14,827 nt of DNA from an uncultured Ignavibacteriota bacterium (GTDB taxonomy: Bacteria > Bacteroidota > Ignavibacteria > Tepidaquicellales > Tepidaquicellaceae): NCBI GenBank assembly GCA_937915485.1, contig CALGII010000075.1, forward strand, positions 1 to 14,827. The letters are read 5' to 3'. Below, piece after piece: positions 14,566 to 14,827 of the stretch. Within the stretch, counting starts at the first letter, position 1; every line of letters begins with the position of its first letter. A program made the position numbers and the translations under genes. The notes under the pieces are model-generated. The model saw nothing but the letters and a program-made list of their open reading frames with translations. It searched no databases and had not been told where the DNA came from.

Positions 14566-14614
14566 AATTAGTAATTAATAATTAGTAATTAATAATTAAT
14601 AATTAGTAATTAGA
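14566..14614 (+). repeat. Seven-unit heptamer array after the zinc-domain gene
   Basis: Seven 7-mers lie in strict register, mixing AATTAGT and AATTAAT and ending AATTAGA. The array begins one base after the stop codon of the preceding gene. The unit matches the array at 51-78, near the other end of the window. Confidence 0.85.
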
Positions 14615-14620
14615 GCAAGA

Positions 14621-14650
14621 GCATTACGCCGCTAATTAATGCGAATTTTT
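14621..14650 (+). terminator. Weak possible terminator of the zinc-domain gene
   Basis: GCATTA (14621-14626) and TAATGC (14637-14642) form a 6-bp stem with a 10-nt loop. GAA and five T residues follow. The stem is AT-rich, so termination would be inefficient; it could be part of the surrounding repeats. Confidence 0.25.
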
Positions 14651-14666
14651 CAAAGCAAATATCAGC

Positions 14667-14827
14667 TCCGTAGGAGCGGCATCTAATAGCAATAAGAGGT
14701 CAGCGAAAATCAGCTCCGTAGGAGCGGCATCTTGGTAGAATCCGTAGGAGCGGCATCGAATAGCAATAAGAAGTCAGCGAAAATCAGCTCCGTAGGAGCG
14801 GCATCTTGGTAGAATCCGTAGGAGCGG
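14667..14827. repeat. 74-bp tandem repeat with hairpin cores, running off the window
   Basis: The core TCCGTAGGAGCGGCAT occurs at 14667, 14715, 14741 and 14789, and is cut off at 14815. Copies at 14667 and 14741, 14715 and 14789, and 14741 and 14815 are each 74 bp apart, so the array is about 2.2 units of 74 bp with two cores per unit. The segments 14683-14714 and 14757-14788 differ at only two of 32 positions. In three cores GCTCC-GTA-GGAGC forms a 5-bp hairpin; the alternate cores keep only about 3 bp. No open frame or leader suggests coding. Confidence 0.85.

Noticed and set aside
14667..14827. CRISPR array
   Set aside because: The intervals between cores are unequal (48 and 26 bp) and the intervening sequences repeat themselves, so there are no unique spacers. 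No cas genes are present.

Overview
The window is a gene-dense stretch of bacterial chromosome. Coding regions are fairly GC-balanced and spacers are very AT-rich. Most starts lack a clear Shine-Dalgarno sequence, two genes appear to start at GTG or TTG, and nearly every spacer carries short interspersed repeats or palindromes. Together with the order sufB-C-D-S-E-T this suggests the Bacteroidota/Chlorobiota/Ignavibacteriota group. That is inference from style and gene content; no rRNA marker is present. No phage, plasmid, IS or CRISPR features were seen.

Layout. (1) 170-1861, + strand: an isoprenyl diphosphate synthase, a stand-alone HPr phosphocarrier with both phosphorylation sites, and a small HMA-type metal-binding protein. 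(2) 2054-8060, - strand: a complete SUF iron-sulfur cluster assembly operon, transcribed sufB-sufC-sufD-sufS-sufE-sufT. SufS and SufE mobilise sulfur from cysteine, the SufBCD complex is the scaffold and ATPase, and SufT is a maturation factor. A near-perfect 21-bp palindrome with an IscR-like GACT-N5-AGTC core lies upstream of sufB over a possible -35 element, suggesting control by an Fe-S-sensing Rrf2-family repressor. (3) 8145-9719: a PPP-family metallophosphatase on the - strand with its own intrinsic terminator, divergent from a small YqiA-like alpha/beta hydrolase. (4) 9756-13019: a large protein joining a RecB/Dna2-type nuclease domain to a Upf1/Dna2-type SF1B helicase. (5) 13066-14564: a VOC-fold protein (- strand), tRNA-Pro(UGG), and a membrane protein with a RING-like zinc domain, a zinc ribbon, one TM helix and a predicted extracytoplasmic domain. 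(6) 14566-14827: heptamer repeats and a 74-bp tandem repeat that runs off the window.

The most unusual signals are not classical genes. Several unrelated spacers are built in strict 7-bp register from variants of one degenerate heptamer, and one array encodes the last residues of SufE. Three spacer palindromes share the right-hand flank GGAATGACA. The Dna2-like nuclease-helicase and the RING/zinc-ribbon membrane protein are the least routine proteins. No gap between genes exceeds 300 bases.
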